NCBI RefSeq assembly: GCF_002441885.1
Contig: NZ_JXJT01000001.1
Location: 80,467 to 144,466, forward strand
DNA from: Pseudolactococcus chungangensis CAU 28 = DSM 22330
Lineage (GTDB): Bacteria; Bacillota; Bacilli; Lactobacillales; Streptococcaceae
Direction: 5' to 3'
DNA length: 64,000 bases
Part shown: positions 62,536-64,000 of the stretch, one piece after another
Layout: every line of letters starts with the position of its first letter
How positions within the stretch are numbered: position 1 is the stretch's first letter
Notes under the pieces: model-generated
What the model saw: the letters and a program-made list of their open reading frames with translations, nothing else
The model's database searches: none
Told to the model about the DNA's origin: nothing
Program-made: the position numbers and the translations under genes

Positions 62536-64000
62536 ATGACAAAAAAGACAAAATTAATGGGCATAGGTTTGATGTCTGTAGCAGCTCTAGGTATTTTTGC
62601 AGCCTGCGGTAACAAATCTGATTCTAGTGAGTCTGACGGTAAAGATTATTCATTCTATTATCTCACAGACCCAGAGACTTTGGATTATACTTTTTCAGGT
62701 CAAAAATATACTGCTGAAAATACAGCCAACTTTGTTGATGGTCTCGTGTCTTATGATCAATATCGTCAAATCGTGCCAGCCTTGGCTAAATCTTGGGATG
62801 TCTCAGAAGACGGAAAAACATATACTTATCATATCCGTAAAAATGTCCCTTGGGTTGATGCCGATGGCAACGAATATGACACAGTCAAACCTTCTGACTG
62901 GGTTACGGGCTTGAAACACGCTGCAGATACTAACTCTGAAACACTTTACCTAGTTAGCGATTCAATTACAGGTCTTGCAGATTATGCCAGCGGTAAAGAT
63001 AAAGATTTCTCAAAAGTTGGCATCAAAGCTGACGATAAAGCTGGAACATTAACTTATACTTTAAATGCGCCAGAATCTTTCTGGAATTCTAAAGCAACTT
63101 ATGGTATCTTGTACCCAATTAATGCTGAGTTCTTGAAAGAAAAAGGCAAAGATTTCGGTAAAGTCGCAACAGATGGTATCTTATACAATGGTGCTTTCAT
63201 TGCAACGAAATTTGATAATAAATCAGCGATTGAATATAAAGCCAACGATACTTACTGGGATAAGAAAAATGTACACATCAAAAATGTTAAATTGTCATTC
63301 TTCGATGGTAAAAAACCAGAAGATCTCTACCAAAACTATATGGCTGGTAAATATAATCAAGCACAACTTTACCCAACAATGCCATACTATAAAAATGTTA
63401 AAAAATCTGACGTTATTTGGACAGCCCAAGAAGCAACAACTTACTTTGGTATGTTTAACTTAAATCGTCAAACTTATAAGAATACAGCACATGATACAGA
63501 TGCTAAGAAAACAGCAACAAAACAAGCTGTTTTGAACAAAGACTTCCGTCAAGCAATTGGCTTTGCGATTGATAAAGCAAAATACAATGCACAACGTGTT
63601 GGCGAAGAAGGTGGCGAAAAACTTGTTCGTAACACGCTTGTCCCTTACGATTTTGTGACAATTGCTGGTAAAGATTACGGGACTGCTGTTCAAGCTGATC
63701 TTCAAGCGATTGATGGTGATGTTTGGTCTAAACTTTCAGTTGACCAAGGTAAAAACTCAACTTACAATGTTGATTTAGCTAAAGCGTCATTTGCTAAAGC
63801 TAAAGAAGCTTTGAAAGCACAAGGTATTGAAGTTTCAAAAGAAAACCCAATCATCTTGGATGCACCAGTTTTAGATACAAGTACAATCAACATTGCTGCT
63901 GCAGCATCAATGGAAAACTCTCTTGAAAAAGCTTTCGATGGTGAAGTTAAATTGAACTCAATCAAACTTGCCATGGATCCATATCTCCAAGCAGTCTTCT
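62536..64000 (+). CDS. oppA: Oligopeptide ABC transporter substrate-binding lipoprotein (5' part)
   Basis: The frame from ATG 62536 is open to the end of the window (488 codons), so the end is missing. A lipoprotein signal MTKKTKLMGIGLMSVAALGI then FAAC precedes a family 5 solute-binding domain: DYSFYYLTDPETLDYTF, LAKSWDVSEDGKTYTYHIRK, DFRQAIGFAIDKAKYNAQRV. This type delivers peptides to the Opp permease. GGGAGAAAA lies upstream. The lipobox has Phe at -3, slightly unusual. CodY control would be expected, but no good CodY box is seen. Confidence 0.92.
   Translation, partial: MTKKTKLMGIGLMSVAALGIFAACGNKSDSSESDGKDYSFYYLTDPETLDYTFSGQKYTAENTANFVDGLVSYDQYRQIVPALAKSWDVSEDGKTYTYHIRKNVPWVDADGNEYDTVKPSDWVTGLKHAADTNSETLYLVSDSITGLADYASGKDKDFSKVGIKADDKAGTLTYTLNAPESFWNSKATYGILYPINAEFLKEKGKDFGKVATDGILYNGAFIATKFDNKSAIEYKANDTYWDKKNVHIKNVKLSFFDGKKPEDLYQNYMAGKYNQAQLYPTMPYYKNVKKSDVIWTAQEATTYFGMFNLNRQTYKNTAHDTDAKKTATKQAVLNKDFRQAIGFAIDKAKYNAQRVGEEGGEKLVRNTLVPYDFVTIAGKDYGTAVQADLQAIDGDVWSKLSVDQGKNSTYNVDLAKASFAKAKEALKAQGIEVSKENPIILDAPVLDTSTINIAAAASMENSLEKAFDGEVKLNSIKLAMDPYLQAVF

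Overview
The window is ordinary low-GC chromosomal DNA from a lactic acid bacterium of the Streptococcaceae. Lactococcus, and probably the Pseudolactococcus side of it, fits best. The grounds are the gene order argG-argH-rnpA-yidC-jag-rpmH, an AlaT-type aminotransferase next to codY, a CovRS pair, gatCAB, GlnR-type and CodY-type operators, and a PII protein without the T-loop tyrosine. The species call is inference; no rRNA is present.

Layout. 0-5 kb: the end of a CBS-domain HlyC/CorC protein, tRNA-Leu(CAG) and the fructose operon fruR-fruK-fruA with a cre site. 5-8 kb (minus strand): lysS and a membrane-anchored alpha/beta hydrolase. 8-14 kb: argG under two ARG boxes, argH, rnpA, yidC, jag, rpmH. 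14-18 kb: an aldo/keto reductase, ireB-ruvX-yrzB and an MFS exporter. 18-27 kb: an XRE-domain/AlaT aminotransferase fusion, codY with a CodY box, a T-box leader with aspS, then gatC-gatA-nudix-gatB. 27-34 kb: a 14-TM drug exporter, polA, a decayed stretch with an araA remnant, a zinc-ribbon membrane protein and an iron alcohol dehydrogenase. 35-41 kb: marR with a heterodimeric ABC exporter, a LytTR regulator lacking the phospho-acceptor Asp, and a tyrosine phosphatase. 41-45 kb: an M-box Mg2+ riboswitch with mgtA. 44.6-49 kb: an Rgg regulator followed by a poorly known secreted-protein locus in which two of four genes carry inactivating lesions. 49-54 kb: ppaC, a zinc-independent rpsN paralogue, an ABC ATPase, yceD, gnd. 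53.8-58.5 kb: covR and covS separated by a small repeat element, then amtB-glnK behind a GlnR box. 58.8-64 kb: murD-murG-divIB and the start of an oppA-type lipoprotein gene that runs off the window.

Structure beyond the genes. Two related ~300-360 bp elements built of serial hairpins (22.8 and 34.6 kb) share long sequence blocks and have terminal inverted repeats. A second, smaller family has copies at 11.9 and 54.6 kb. Other unexplained structures are a 26-bp perfect stem at 45.65 kb, a long foldback just before mgtA, paired 18-bp palindromes before amtB, and a row of hairpins with the same loop before argH.

The most novel candidates are the XRE-AlaT fusion with its own palindromic operator, the Rgg/secreted protein/YiiX-like hydrolase locus, the hairpin-array elements, and a T-box on aspS whose specifier reads as asparagine. 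All calls come from reading the sequence; no database search was run.
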